Source: Aurantibacter_A sp039941195 (GTDB taxonomy: Bacteria; Bacteroidota; Bacteroidia; Flavobacteriales; Flavobacteriaceae). Taken from it: 64,000 bases of DNA. The stretch is from contig NZ_JBDVFA010000025.1 in the NCBI RefSeq assembly GCF_039941195.1, positions 1 through 64,000 of the forward strand. The letters are read 5' to 3'. A model generated the notes under the pieces. The model did no database searches. It was not told where the DNA came from and worked only from the letters and a program-made list of their open reading frames with translations. Both the position numbers and the translations under genes were made by a program. This document shows, one piece after another, positions 16,792-26,774 of this stretch (its first letter is position 1; the number at the start of each line of letters is the position of its first letter).

Positions 16792-19161
16792 CTAAATACC
16801 ATCATTCATTCGTAAACTTTTAGATGGATTTTTATGTGCCACTTTAAAAGTTTGAAAACTAACCGTGATTAATGCTATACCCATTAAAAGTAAACTTGCT
16901 ATTCCGAACATCCACCATTTAATAGTAATATGAAAAGCAAAAGTCTGAATCCAATTATTCATTACAAACCATGAAACCGGAATTGCAATTAGTAATGCAA
17001 GCCCGACTAACTTTATAAAGTCTTTTGATAGTAATTTAAATAAACTAGGAACATTCGCTCCTAATATTTTACGAACTGCAATTTCTTTAATACGTTGATT
17101 AGCCGTAAACAAGGCAAGTCCGAAAAGACCTAGGCAAGAAATAACTATGGCTAAAAAAGCAAAAATGGAAGATAGTAATTGTATCTTTTGTTCTTCTTGA
17201 TATCCATTTTCTATAGCCTCATCCAAAAAATGATAGGAGAATGGTAGTTCGCTAAATTGTTCATGCACTTCCTGCATTTTTGCAATAGTGCTTTGTGTAT
17301 TACCGGGAATGGTTTTAGCATAGAGTAGCCATGTTTCTGAAGGTCTACAACGTATTATCATAGGGGAAATAGGATTATGTAATGAGTTGAAATGAAAATC
17401 TTTTACAACACCCACAATTTTTCCTCCTTCATCACCCCAAAAACTCATGAATTTTCCAATGGGATTTTTAACTCCCATTAATTTTGCTGCCGATTCGTTA
17501 ACGATATAATTTAAGGTGTCATTTGCGAATTGTTTCGAGAAACTCCTTCCTGCTACAACATCAAGTTTTAGCATTTCTAAAAGTCCAAAATCAAAATTAA
17601 TAATCGAAAAAGATTTTACTCCATCATTAGCTGCGCGACCTTCCCAAGTGGGATCTTGCGTGCTTCCGCCCATATCGATGAAATTACTCCCAGCAAGACT
17701 TACACTTTCAATTCCCGAAAAATTTTCAAGTTCAGACTTTACGGCTTTTAACTGTTGTATGGTTTTACCATCCAAGGACATATATATAATGTTCTCCTTA
17801 TCTAATCCTAAATTTTTGTTCTGTATGTAGTCCAACTGAAAATAAACTACAATTGTTCCCGTAATCATCGCCATGCATAAAAAGAACTGAAAAATTACCA
17901 AGCCTTTTCGTAATACTGTTTCATTAGTATTCCCTTTAATTTTTTGATGAAGGGCAGTTTTACCGTTAAGGTTGGCCATGGAGTAGGCTGGATAAATTCC
18001 AGATAAAAGTACAGTTGCTGTAGCAATGCCAATTACGATGGCATAAAACTGTAGATTGAAAAAACCGATGGCGAGTGATTTTTCAGTTATCGAATTAAAT
18101 AATGGCATTGATAAATAAGCAAGCGCAACAGAAATGAGCACAGCAACAAAAACTAAAACTATGGACTCTACAAAAAATTGGCTGAGCAATGAAAGTCTAC
18201 CGGCACCTAAAACTTTTTTGATACCCACTTCTTTAGAACGTTTTATTGCCCAAGCGGTGGTCAAGTTTATAAAGTTGAAACAGGCGATAAGCAATGTGAA
18301 AATTGCAATGATTCCAAACAAGATTACATTATCTATTCGGCCACCGACTACAACGCCATTTTCAAATTTGGAATATAAATAGCGGTCTTTTAATGCTTGT
18401 AAAGATAAAATTCGGTTTGCATCTCCACCAACTTCTTTAGGTATGTTTTTTAACTTCTGACTTAGCCCTTTTATATTCGAATTTTCTCGACTTAAAATAT
18501 AGGTATTTACCCATGTATTGCCCCAGCTTTTGTTGTTCATGGGTAAGAAATTAGCAAGTGGTACAACGGCATCATATTGTAAAGTAGATTGTTCGGGTAG
18601 CTTCTTAAATATACCTGATACCATATATGGTTCCATAGTTTCATCTAACATCAGATTAACCGTTTTACCAATTGCACTTTCGTTTGGAAAAAAGAGCTTT
18701 GCCTTTTCTTCTGATAGCACTACATTCTTACTATTTTTTAAACAATCTTCTGGGTTTCCTTCAAGTAGTGGAAAAGAGAATAATTCAAAAAAATAAGCAT
18801 CAGCAGCAAGTACTTTTGTGCTAATTGTGTTTTCGTCAACAGTTGATACAGCTTCACGTGGACCTGAAGTTCGAACGACATTTTCTATATCAGGAAAATT
18901 TTCTGCTAGTGCTTCTCCGACAGGGTAGCCAGTGCCACCCCAGGTGTCACCAATACCGTCATCGGAAACAAAAGTGCTCATTACAAGGCTAATTCTATCT
19001 CCATTTGTATGGAAAGAATCTTTGTTAAATTCATCTACAATCCACAAACCAATTAATAAAGTACACCAAAGACCAAGTGAAAGTCCCACAATATTTATTA
19101 TTGCATAACTCTTTCGGTTTAGCAGGTTTCTAAATGCAATTTTAATATGGTTTTTCAGCAT
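16792..19161 (-). CDS. MacB/FtsX-type ABC transporter permease, double unit (copy 1)
   Basis: This 789-residue inner-membrane permease consists of two fused MacB-like halves. The first half has one membrane helix (about 20-45), a periplasmic domain and an FtsX segment (about 278-400). The second half repeats the pattern and ends with three helices. Each half carries the cytoplasmic coupling-helix motif: KEVGIKKVLGA (310-320) and KEIAVRKILGA near residue 700. The C-terminus NPSKSLRMNDGI keeps the NPxxSLR ending of its paralogues but replaces their acidic tail. It is the second gene of the third transcription unit, 30 bases after its upstream paralogue, and is followed by the ATPase. Substrate unknown. 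Confidence 0.9.
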   Translation of the reverse strand: MLKNHIKIAFRNLLNRKSYAIINIVGLSLGLWCTLLIGLWIVDEFNKDSFHTNGDRISLVMSTFVSDDGIGDTWGGTGYPVGEALAENFPDIENVVRTSGPREAVSTVDENTISTKVLAADAYFFELFSFPLLEGNPEDCLKNSKNVVLSEEKAKLFFPNESAIGKTVNLMLDETMEPYMVSGIFKKLPEQSTLQYDAVVPLANFLPMNNKSWGNTWVNTYILSRENSNIKGLSQKLKNIPKEVGGDANRILSLQALKDRYLYSKFENGVVVGGRIDNVILFGIIAIFTLLIACFNFINLTTAWAIKRSKEVGIKKVLGAGRLSLLSQFFVESIVLVFVAVLISVALAYLSMPLFNSITEKSLAIGFFNLQFYAIVIGIATATVLLSGIYPAYSMANLNGKTALHQKIKGNTNETVLRKGLVIFQFFLCMAMITGTIVVYFQLDYIQNKNLGLDKENIIYMSLDGKTIQQLKAVKSELENFSGIESVSLAGSNFIDMGGSTQDPTWEGRAANDGVKSFSIINFDFGLLEMLKLDVVAGRSFSKQFANDTLNYIVNESAAKLMGVKNPIGKFMSFWGDEGGKIVGVVKDFHFNSLHNPISPMIIRCRPSETWLLYAKTIPGNTQSTIAKMQEVHEQFSELPFSYHFLDEAIENGYQEEQKIQLLSSIFAFLAIVISCLGLFGLALFTANQRIKEIAVRKILGANVPSLFKLLSKDFIKLVGLALLIAIPVSWFVMNNWIQTFAFHITIKWWMFGIASLLLMGIALITVSFQTFKVAHKNPSKSLRMNDGI

Positions 19162-19191
19162 AACACTATTTCTTAATATTTTATTTTCATA

Positions 19192-21618
19192 TTACTCATC
19201 TTTAAGGGCATCAACGGGATTGGCTATTGCGGCATTTAAACTTTGCCAACTAACTGTAATCATTGCAATTGTTAATGCAATTATGCCTGCTAATACAAAT
19301 ATCCACCAACTTATTGTAGTTTTATAAGCAAACCCTTCAAGCCATTTGCCCATTGCAAACCAAGATATTGGTACGGCCATAATAAACGCTATACCTACCC
19401 ATTTAATAAAATCTTTATTTAGAAGGGATAAAATTTGACCAATGGTAGCTCCATTTACTTTTCGAATTCCAATTTCTTTTTTTCGTTGGATACATGTATA
19501 AGAAGTTAATCCGAAGAGCCCCATTGCTGCAATGAGTATTGCAAGAATTGTAAATATTTGAAAAGCTTTACCAAAAGTTTTGTCCTCTTTATACTGTTGT
19601 TCAAATTTCTTATCAAGGAAGGTATAATTAAAGGTGCTTTTAGGAAAAATACCATTCCACTTTACTTGAATCTGATTAATTGCACTTGTAAAACCTGTTT
19701 CTGAAACGGCGGAGGCATCCAGTTTTACTAAAAGGTTATTTACTTGTTTTTGATGTCGTATTAAAATAGGTAGCACTTTATCTTTTAACCCAAAATGGTG
19801 ATAGTCTTTTATGACTCCTGTGATTGTCCATTCGTTATTACCCCAAAATTCTAATGTTTTACCGGTTATTTCCTCAGCTGATGCTAAATTCATTTCCTTA
19901 ATAAAAGTTTCATTGACCACAACTTGGCGACTACTGCCATTAGTTGATGGTAAAAAAGTTTGTCCGGCTACAAAAGAAATATCCACCAAATCAAAATAAT
20001 CAGGTTGTACATGGTAGGTGTAAAATATTTTATTTTCGTTTGTAATTCCATTCGGAAGAACAATTCCTCTAGTAGAAGAAAGGTTATCAAAACTATCACC
20101 AGGATACGTTTGTGCTATCGACATTTTTTCTACGAAAGGCAATTCTTTTAACTCTGACGATAACACTTTGAAATCGTTGATTAAAAGCGAATCAGATTTA
20201 TCAGTTACTACCTCGCCTTTTAAAGCGATAATTTGATTTAAATCAGCCCCAATAGGTTGGTCTTTTAAGAAATTAATCTGCTTGGTAACTATGAAAGTGC
20301 CGATAAGCAGAATTATGGTTGCTAAAAATTGAGTGATAATCAAGCCTTTTCTAATTGCAACACCATTTGTAGAAGTCTTTACTTCACCTTTAAGCGCTTT
20401 GGATGGGGAATACCCACTTAATAGTAATGCTGGATAAAGCCCAGCGAGCAGCATTCCTAAAAGAATAAAGCCTAAAATAGGTGCAATTTCCGATAAATTT
20501 ACAAGGCTTAGTACAAGTGCTTTCTCAGTAATAGTATTGTAAATTGGCAGGAGTATCAAAGTGAAGATGATAGCAATAATTATGGCAATACCATTGAGTA
20601 AAATTGATTCTATTAATGATTGAACTATCAGTTGTGAACGATGTGCCCCAACGACTTTCCTAATTCCAGTTTCTTTTGCTCTTTCTAAAGATTTTGTGGT
20701 CGATAAGTTAATATAGTTTAGCCATGAAAGAATTAAAATAATGAAAGCGATAGCCGATAAAAATTTTATTCGGGTTACACTTCCGTTTGCCGTTACTTCG
20801 TAAGGCTTATCGGAATACAAATGTATATCTTCTAATGCCTCAATATTATGCCTTTCTTCCTCATCCCCATCAGCATTGTTGTTTACTACTTTTTCTCTCA
20901 AAAGTTCTATATCAGTATTCTTATCGACCTTAATATAGGTGTAGTAATTGTTCATATTGAAGTTGAGGGCTATTTGGTTTTCTCCAAAAACACCCCATGT
21001 CTTCTCGGTTTCATAAGAAATAAGATAGTTGTTTCTAAAATGCGTATTCTGAGGAATATCTTCCATTACGCCGGTAACGGTCAACACAGCTTCTTGACCA
21101 TCCCAAAAAACGGATAGTGTTTTTTGCATCGGGTTTTCATTCCCAAATAACTTTTTAGCTAGACTTTCTGAGAGGACAATTTTATCTGGACCTACTAATG
21201 CAGTTTTTTTATTACCATCTAGTAAGGGATAATTAAAGATTTCGAAATAAGAAGCATCAGCCATAGAACCTGTGGGCTGTTCGAAAATCTTGTCTCCCAA
21301 TACGAAGGTTGCCTTTTCAAGATAAAAAAGGCGAACATACTCCAGTATCTCAGGAAATTCTCTTTTTAGTGTAGGACCAGAAAGGTTATAAGTTTGTGCA
21401 TCTCCGGCAATAAAAGTGTCACCCTCCAAATAATCCATATAAACACGATGTACATTTTCAGAACCTTCGAATTTGTCGTAGCTATTTTCGTAGTTTACAT
21501 ACAGCATTATTAATATGAACGAAGCGACACCAATCGCGAGTCCAAAAATATTGATAAACGAATACAGCTTATTCTTGAGTAAATACCGAGTCGCAATTTT
21601 TAAGAATAGGCTATACAT
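19192..21618 (-). CDS. MacB/FtsX-type ABC transporter permease, double unit (copy 2)
   Basis: This 808-residue fused-double permease is the first gene of the third transcription unit. N-terminal helix, periplasmic MacB-type domain and FtsX helices occur twice. The coupling motifs are KETGIRKVVGA in the first half and KEIGIRKVNGA in the second. The C-terminus is NPVDALKDE. Upstream lie a sigma-54-like promoter (21695-21710) and a tandem dyad enhancer (21774-21812), so expression is probably controlled by the response regulator encoded at 40627. Substrate unknown. Confidence 0.9.
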   Translation of the reverse strand: MYSLFLKIATRYLLKNKLYSFINIFGLAIGVASFILIMLYVNYENSYDKFEGSENVHRVYMDYLEGDTFIAGDAQTYNLSGPTLKREFPEILEYVRLFYLEKATFVLGDKIFEQPTGSMADASYFEIFNYPLLDGNKKTALVGPDKIVLSESLAKKLFGNENPMQKTLSVFWDGQEAVLTVTGVMEDIPQNTHFRNNYLISYETEKTWGVFGENQIALNFNMNNYYTYIKVDKNTDIELLREKVVNNNADGDEEERHNIEALEDIHLYSDKPYEVTANGSVTRIKFLSAIAFIILILSWLNYINLSTTKSLERAKETGIRKVVGAHRSQLIVQSLIESILLNGIAIIIAIIFTLILLPIYNTITEKALVLSLVNLSEIAPILGFILLGMLLAGLYPALLLSGYSPSKALKGEVKTSTNGVAIRKGLIITQFLATIILLIGTFIVTKQINFLKDQPIGADLNQIIALKGEVVTDKSDSLLINDFKVLSSELKELPFVEKMSIAQTYPGDSFDNLSSTRGIVLPNGITNENKIFYTYHVQPDYFDLVDISFVAGQTFLPSTNGSSRQVVVNETFIKEMNLASAEEITGKTLEFWGNNEWTITGVIKDYHHFGLKDKVLPILIRHQKQVNNLLVKLDASAVSETGFTSAINQIQVKWNGIFPKSTFNYTFLDKKFEQQYKEDKTFGKAFQIFTILAILIAAMGLFGLTSYTCIQRKKEIGIRKVNGATIGQILSLLNKDFIKWVGIAFIMAVPISWFAMGKWLEGFAYKTTISWWIFVLAGIIALTIAMITVSWQSLNAAIANPVDALKDE

Positions 21619-21694
21619 ATTGTATTTTTAATAGAGTTCTGACACTAAAATGTGCCTGATAAATTTTAGTAAGTAAGCATTTCAATTTATTTGA

Positions 21695-21710
21695 AACGAT
21701 ATTCATGCCA
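21695..21710 (-). promoter_or_regulatory. Sigma-54-like promoter P-C
   Basis: On the minus strand TGGCATGAATATCGTT keeps the -24 element TGGCAYR and a T-x-G-Y -12 element at the correct spacing, although the -12 GC reads GT. The predicted start near 21684 lies 66 bases before the permease ATG. The match is imperfect; the two other promoters of the cluster and the dyads upstream are the main support. Confidence 0.5.
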
Positions 21711-21773
21711 AGAATGTAAGAATATGAAAATCATTGTGTTAGTCTAATTTCTTGTAGAGTAAACACTTAGGGA

Positions 21774-21812
21774 TGTAAAAAATATTGACAGATAGTGTAC
21801 AATAATTTTACA
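21774..21812. promoter_or_regulatory. Tandem dyad enhancer, copy C
   Basis: Two 17-bp imperfect dyads, TGTAAAAAATATTGACA (21774-21790) and TGTACAATAATTTTACA (21796-21812), are separated by 5 bases, giving a 22-bp period. The centre lies about 109 bases upstream of the predicted start of P-C. Spacing and shape resemble NtrC-type enhancers. Confidence 0.7.
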
Positions 21813-21840
21813 TAATTTTTAATTATTTCTAAGTCTTAAA

Positions 21841-24324
21841 TCATTCATTTCGTAATGCTTCAGCAGGATTTATTAATGCTGATTTTAAAGATTGTGAAAT
21901 AATTGAAATTGCCGCAACAAATAAAACAATGAGTAAGGGCACAAGAAACATCCAAATATTTAGATCAATCTTAAAAGCATAGTTGTCTAGCCAATTAATG
22001 GTAATTAAGTAAATAATGGGGAGTGCAATAAGGCCAGATATAAGTACTAAGCTGAGTAATTTTTGAGGGATTATTGAAAGTGCTTGTATCACCGATGCAC
22101 CCATAACTTTTCGCACACTTATCTCCTTTGTTTTTTGCATTGCCATATGTGACCCTAGACCGAATAGACCTAAAGCAGCAATAAATATTGCAAGAATTGA
22201 GAATATTAAACAGATTGCACCGAATTTGGAATCCGCTTGGTATTGTCGATTAAAATAATCGTCGATAAAAAATGAATTGTAAATATCATCTGGGAAAAAT
22301 TCTTTGAACGTACTTTCAATTTGATTTGAAGTTTCTCGAATGTTATCACCAGCAAGATTTACTGTAATATACGATGCACCGAAGCCTTTAAAATTCATAA
22401 AAACAATGGGGTCGTATGCTTTTTGTAAAGATTGTTGATGATGGTCTTCAACTACACCTATTATTTCGGCTGTACGATCTATTGGCCCAAATTTATAAAT
22501 CATCTTTTGGTCTATTGCATGTTCAGGATTCGCAAAACCTAATGATTTAGCTGCGGAACGATTGATAAGTACGCGGTGTCCATTGGCTATGGGACCTGTA
22601 CGAGAATACATTGTTGTCGCATCTTCTTTAACAAAATCTCTACCCGCCAAAAGATTAATAGCATAAGTTTTAATGAAATCTTGATCTATGGTAACAAAAT
22701 TGGCATTTACACCTTGTTCTATTTGTTCATGCGCTTGTCGTATAGTATTCCCCTGAATAATGGCACTGCCAGGAACTTCATCAGATAATGTAGCATTGTT
22801 AACTTTAGGATTTTGAATTAGCTCGCGTTTAAAAGTTTCGATTTTATATTGAGTTGTAGAATCTTTATATGTTGGCGCAGCAAGTACTAAGTTTTGACTG
22901 GAATTGAATCCGAGGTCTTGATTTTGCATAAAAGAAAATTGATTGTACACAATGTACGTGCCTGAGATAAGTGCAATTGATATAGCAAATTGCGCAATTA
23001 CCAACCCTTTTTGTAAAGCATTTCCTTTTGTGGTTTTGTGAAATTTTCCTCTTAAGACTTCAATAGGTTCAAAACCTGATAAAACAAAAGCGGGGTAGAG
23101 GCCAGCTAAAATTCCACCGATAAGAAAAATTCCAAACAAGGCCAACCAGACTTGCCATTTAGCCCACATTCCAAAATTTAAAACTTCAATTCCGATTAAA
23201 GAATTAAAAGAAGAGATTAAAACGTTTATTAAAACAAATGATACAATTATTGCGAAGAAATTAATTATCAACGACTCATATAGAAACTGATTTATAAGAG
23301 TTGATCTATCGGCACCAACCACTTTTTTAAGTCCTACTTCTTTAGCACGCTCCATTGATTTCGCCGTCGATAAATTAATGAAATTTATCATTGCTATGGC
23401 GATGATAAATCCCGCAACAAGTAATAAAAAGTATAAGGTGCCGTTACTTCCGTTTGGTGATATTTCTTTTGATAAATTTGATTTTAAATGAATGTCTTTT
23501 ACGGGTTGTAATGCCATTCTAGCTTCAAAACCATGTTCATTCATTATATCACCCAAATATTTTTTTACGAAGGATGGGAATTTCGCATTAACCGTATTCG
23601 GATCCATGCCCGGTTTTAATTTTACATAATTGTAAAATTCAGGCCATACCCAACTATTTGCAAAATCACCTTCTTGGCCGAAAATATTGAAAGAAATAAT
23701 CATTCCCATTGGTAAATGAGTGTTTTCGGGTCTTTCTTCAAAAACACCCGAAACTTGTAGTGCATAATTGTCGTTAATTTCTAAAAGCTTACCAATTGGA
23801 TCTTCATTACCGAAAAAACGCTGAGCTATTTTCTTGGTCAGAATTATTGAATTAGGTTCATTAAGTGCAGTTAAAGCATCACCTTGTATTAATGAAATAT
23901 CAAAAAGGTCGATAATTTCATTATTAGCAAAATAGATATAATCATCTTCTGCTGAAGTTTTTATTTCTTCGCCTAATGGGTTGGTATATGAAAAATTCAC
24001 AGTTCCACCTAACGGAATAGGTTTATCCATTAGGCGCGCATAACTATCGACCTCTGGAAAATCTGCAACCATGGCAGCACCCACTGTAGGATGGTTTGTA
24101 GCGGAGGTTATAAAACCATTATCTCCTAAATTTGTAGTTAAGGTTACTCGGTATAAATCATCTACATCAGTAATAAAATCATCATAACTTTTTTCAAAGG
24201 CAATGTATTGAATCAACAAAATAAAAGCTGTTATACCTATTGAAAGTCCAAATACATTAATTGCCGTAAAAAGCTTGTTCTTTAAAAAGAAACGTAAGGC
24301 GATTTTTAAGTGGTTTCTGAACAT
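21841..24324 (-). CDS. MacB/FtsX-type ABC transporter permease, double unit (copy 3)
   Basis: This 827-residue permease, the longest of the eight, is the last gene of the second transcription unit. It has the same fused two-half design, with coupling motifs KEVGLKKVVGA and KEISVRKVMGA and the C-terminus NPAEALRNE. The second coupling segment continues SVIQALSIIPQKL, which replaces the LLxKDFxKL seen in most of its paralogues. The periplasmic domains diverge most from the other copies, which suggests a different partner or substrate. It follows the copy 4 gene by 55 bases. Confidence 0.88.
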   Translation of the reverse strand: MFRNHLKIALRFFLKNKLFTAINVFGLSIGITAFILLIQYIAFEKSYDDFITDVDDLYRVTLTTNLGDNGFITSATNHPTVGAAMVADFPEVDSYARLMDKPIPLGGTVNFSYTNPLGEEIKTSAEDDYIYFANNEIIDLFDISLIQGDALTALNEPNSIILTKKIAQRFFGNEDPIGKLLEINDNYALQVSGVFEERPENTHLPMGMIISFNIFGQEGDFANSWVWPEFYNYVKLKPGMDPNTVNAKFPSFVKKYLGDIMNEHGFEARMALQPVKDIHLKSNLSKEISPNGSNGTLYFLLLVAGFIIAIAMINFINLSTAKSMERAKEVGLKKVVGADRSTLINQFLYESLIINFFAIIVSFVLINVLISSFNSLIGIEVLNFGMWAKWQVWLALFGIFLIGGILAGLYPAFVLSGFEPIEVLRGKFHKTTKGNALQKGLVIAQFAISIALISGTYIVYNQFSFMQNQDLGFNSSQNLVLAAPTYKDSTTQYKIETFKRELIQNPKVNNATLSDEVPGSAIIQGNTIRQAHEQIEQGVNANFVTIDQDFIKTYAINLLAGRDFVKEDATTMYSRTGPIANGHRVLINRSAAKSLGFANPEHAIDQKMIYKFGPIDRTAEIIGVVEDHHQQSLQKAYDPIVFMNFKGFGASYITVNLAGDNIRETSNQIESTFKEFFPDDIYNSFFIDDYFNRQYQADSKFGAICLIFSILAIFIAALGLFGLGSHMAMQKTKEISVRKVMGASVIQALSIIPQKLLSLVLISGLIALPIIYLITINWLDNYAFKIDLNIWMFLVPLLIVLFVAAISIISQSLKSALINPAEALRNE

Positions 24325-24379
24325 ATCTTTTGGTTTTTGTTGTTCTTATCTATTAAAATACATTTGCATTTTTGCTTCT

Positions 24380-26767
24380 CTATTCTCTTCTTAAACTTTT
24401 AACGGGGTTTTGTATAGCTGCCCTATAACTTTGCCAGCTTACGGTTAATAGTGTTATTAAAATGACTAATCCACCAGAAAAAAGAAACATCCAAGGGCTT
24501 ATAGTAATCTTATAAGCAAAACCTTCTAACCATTCATTAACGGCAAAATATGCAAGTGGTACAGCTACAATAAATGATACTACTAACCATTTAATAAAGT
24601 CGCGATTAAGCAATGTTAAAATTTCGGTTCTACTAGCCCCATTAACTTTACGGATTCCTATCTCTTTATACCTACTCTGAGTAATCATAAGGGCTAGGCC
24701 TAATACACCCATGGTACAAACAAAAATGGATATAAAGGCAAATAATAAAATTAATCTTTTCTGAAGGAGCTCTGTTTTATAGACATTTTTATAAATTGAA
24801 TTCACTTCAACATAATCTATCGGGTACTCCGGAAATAGATCACTCCAAATAGTATTCAAACTTAAAAGCGCTTCGCTTTTAGAGGTAGCGCTATAAGAAA
24901 TGACAATACTGTTCAACCAACTATTTTCTCTTTTAAAAAGCACAAGCGGTTCTACTTTATTTTGTAATCCTGACAAATGAAAATCTTTTACTACTCCAAT
25001 GATTTTACCTTCAGGAAGCGCTACGCCTGGCACAGGAGAGAGCAAAGAAAATTGCTTGTTAATAATTGCTTGCGGATTCTGAAAACCCAATTGATGTAAA
25101 GCACTTTCATTGATAAGGTATTCTCCATTACCCGGTTCATCAATATTCGAGTGCGTAAAATTATTACCTCCTAGAAAGGAAAGTCCAAATACTTCTGCAA
25201 AAGAGTAGTCTGCAGCAAAGACTCCAATAGCATTGGTGCCAGGTTCAGTTTCAGGTGCATCTTGAAGTACATATGAAAACATGTCATGGGTTTCACTCCC
25301 AGGTGTATCCATCATAGCGGAGACAGATGAGATGCTACTTTCTTTTAAGAGCTCTGATTTAAAAAGGCTAAAATCTTTTTGAATTTCGGAATGCACCAAT
25401 GGCAAGCAAACAATATTTTCTTTTGCCCCCATAGCTTCATCCATGGCAAAATTCGTCTGTTCAGAAATAACAACAACCATAACAAGTAAAACAATAACGA
25501 GACTAAATTGGGTAATTAGTAAGGCCTTTTGCACTTGGGTTTTACTTTCTTTTTGTAATCTTTTTTGGAGTGATGCTTTCTCAAAACGGTTTTTAAGTAC
25601 TGGTTGCAAACCCGCAACAATCATTAATACGGCTACGGTTACAATAGTCACAACAATAAAAAACTCATTATTTTCAAAAAGGTTAAGTTGATAAATTTCA
25701 TAAATCAACGTATTTACAGGATACATTAACAATAATGTTACAGTTATAGAAAACAATACAATTAAGGTGCTTTCTATTAAAAAATAAGAACTAATAAAAC
25801 GTTTGGATGAACCCAGAATTTGGTTTAGCGCTAAAAATGTAGATAGATACCCTGCCATTCCTAAATTTAAACTTGCAAAATTGCTTAATGCTATTAATAA
25901 AAGTATGAGTGCAGCAATTACTAAAACCCAAATATTGGTCATAGTACTATTTGGTTCTATTTCACGAAACAAGTCAGACTGCAAATGAATATCTTCTATA
26001 TTCATCAAGTACGCTTTCACCTCAGATTTACTTGTTGCATTTTTAGCTGTAAATGTATCGGTCAGGGCAAGAGATAATTTACTTTCAACTAATTCAGGAT
26101 TGGCATTTTCTTTTAGAAGTAAGTACTGGTACGCCCAACCTTTAATTCTATCTTTTCCTGACATAAATAGAATATCAGGATGAAGGTGACTTTCCTGTTT
26201 AGAATCTTGCATTACACCTGTTATCTGAAAATCTTCTTTGGTGCTGTTAAAATGCCCTTGGGGCAATGAGATTATTTTCCCAATGGGATCGGTATTGCCG
26301 AAAATATTATTTGCTAGCGATTTGGAAACAACAACAGAATTTGCATTTTGAAAAACAGTTTTTGCATTCCCTTGTAGCAACGGTATATCAAAAAGTTTAA
26401 AAAAAGTAGCATCAACCCAAAAGCCTTGATGTATGTTATAAAATAGCTCTTCATGTTTTATCAATTCTCCTCGAATGGGTGCCAAACGTACAAAATTTTC
26501 AATCTCAGGAATTGACGCTGTAAGTACTGGTAAATCTTGTGCAGCAAAAAAACGTGCAAAATGATTGTTCTCTAAAAATGCTAGACTAGTAGCCGTTAAG
26601 CGATAACTATTTTCTGCTTTTGAAAAATGTTTATCATAACTCAATTCATTTTTTATAAATAGCGAGATAAATAAAATACCACATAAGCCCAGCGATAGCC
26701 CAACTATTTTTATACCGTTTAAAACGGGTCTTTTTTTGATGTTTCTTAAAGCGTATTTTAAGAGCAT
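24380..26767 (-). CDS. MacB/FtsX-type ABC transporter permease, double unit with degenerate first coupling helix (copy 4)
   Basis: This 795-residue permease has the usual two halves, but the first coupling helix has lost the family motif: where paralogues read KRSKEVGIRKSIGS it reads YLSTFLALNQILGSSKR. The second half is intact (KEIGIRKVNGA), and the C-terminus NPVKSLRRE is normal. The first half may therefore no longer contact the ATPase productively. The frame is open throughout with no sign of frameshift, so this looks like divergence rather than decay. It sits 7 bases after copy 5 and is the second gene of the second transcription unit. Confidence 0.88.
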   Translation of the reverse strand: MLLKYALRNIKKRPVLNGIKIVGLSLGLCGILFISLFIKNELSYDKHFSKAENSYRLTATSLAFLENNHFARFFAAQDLPVLTASIPEIENFVRLAPIRGELIKHEELFYNIHQGFWVDATFFKLFDIPLLQGNAKTVFQNANSVVVSKSLANNIFGNTDPIGKIISLPQGHFNSTKEDFQITGVMQDSKQESHLHPDILFMSGKDRIKGWAYQYLLLKENANPELVESKLSLALTDTFTAKNATSKSEVKAYLMNIEDIHLQSDLFREIEPNSTMTNIWVLVIAALILLLIALSNFASLNLGMAGYLSTFLALNQILGSSKRFISSYFLIESTLIVLFSITVTLLLMYPVNTLIYEIYQLNLFENNEFFIVVTIVTVAVLMIVAGLQPVLKNRFEKASLQKRLQKESKTQVQKALLITQFSLVIVLLVMVVVISEQTNFAMDEAMGAKENIVCLPLVHSEIQKDFSLFKSELLKESSISSVSAMMDTPGSETHDMFSYVLQDAPETEPGTNAIGVFAADYSFAEVFGLSFLGGNNFTHSNIDEPGNGEYLINESALHQLGFQNPQAIINKQFSLLSPVPGVALPEGKIIGVVKDFHLSGLQNKVEPLVLFKRENSWLNSIVISYSATSKSEALLSLNTIWSDLFPEYPIDYVEVNSIYKNVYKTELLQKRLILLFAFISIFVCTMGVLGLALMITQSRYKEIGIRKVNGASRTEILTLLNRDFIKWLVVSFIVAVPLAYFAVNEWLEGFAYKITISPWMFLFSGGLVILITLLTVSWQSYRAAIQNPVKSLRRE

Positions 26768-26774
26768 AGTATTG

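Noticed and set aside
17492..17506. TTCGTTAACG-like match to the LacI operator
   Set aside because: It lies inside a permease coding sequence, matches only one half of the palindrome and has no promoter context.
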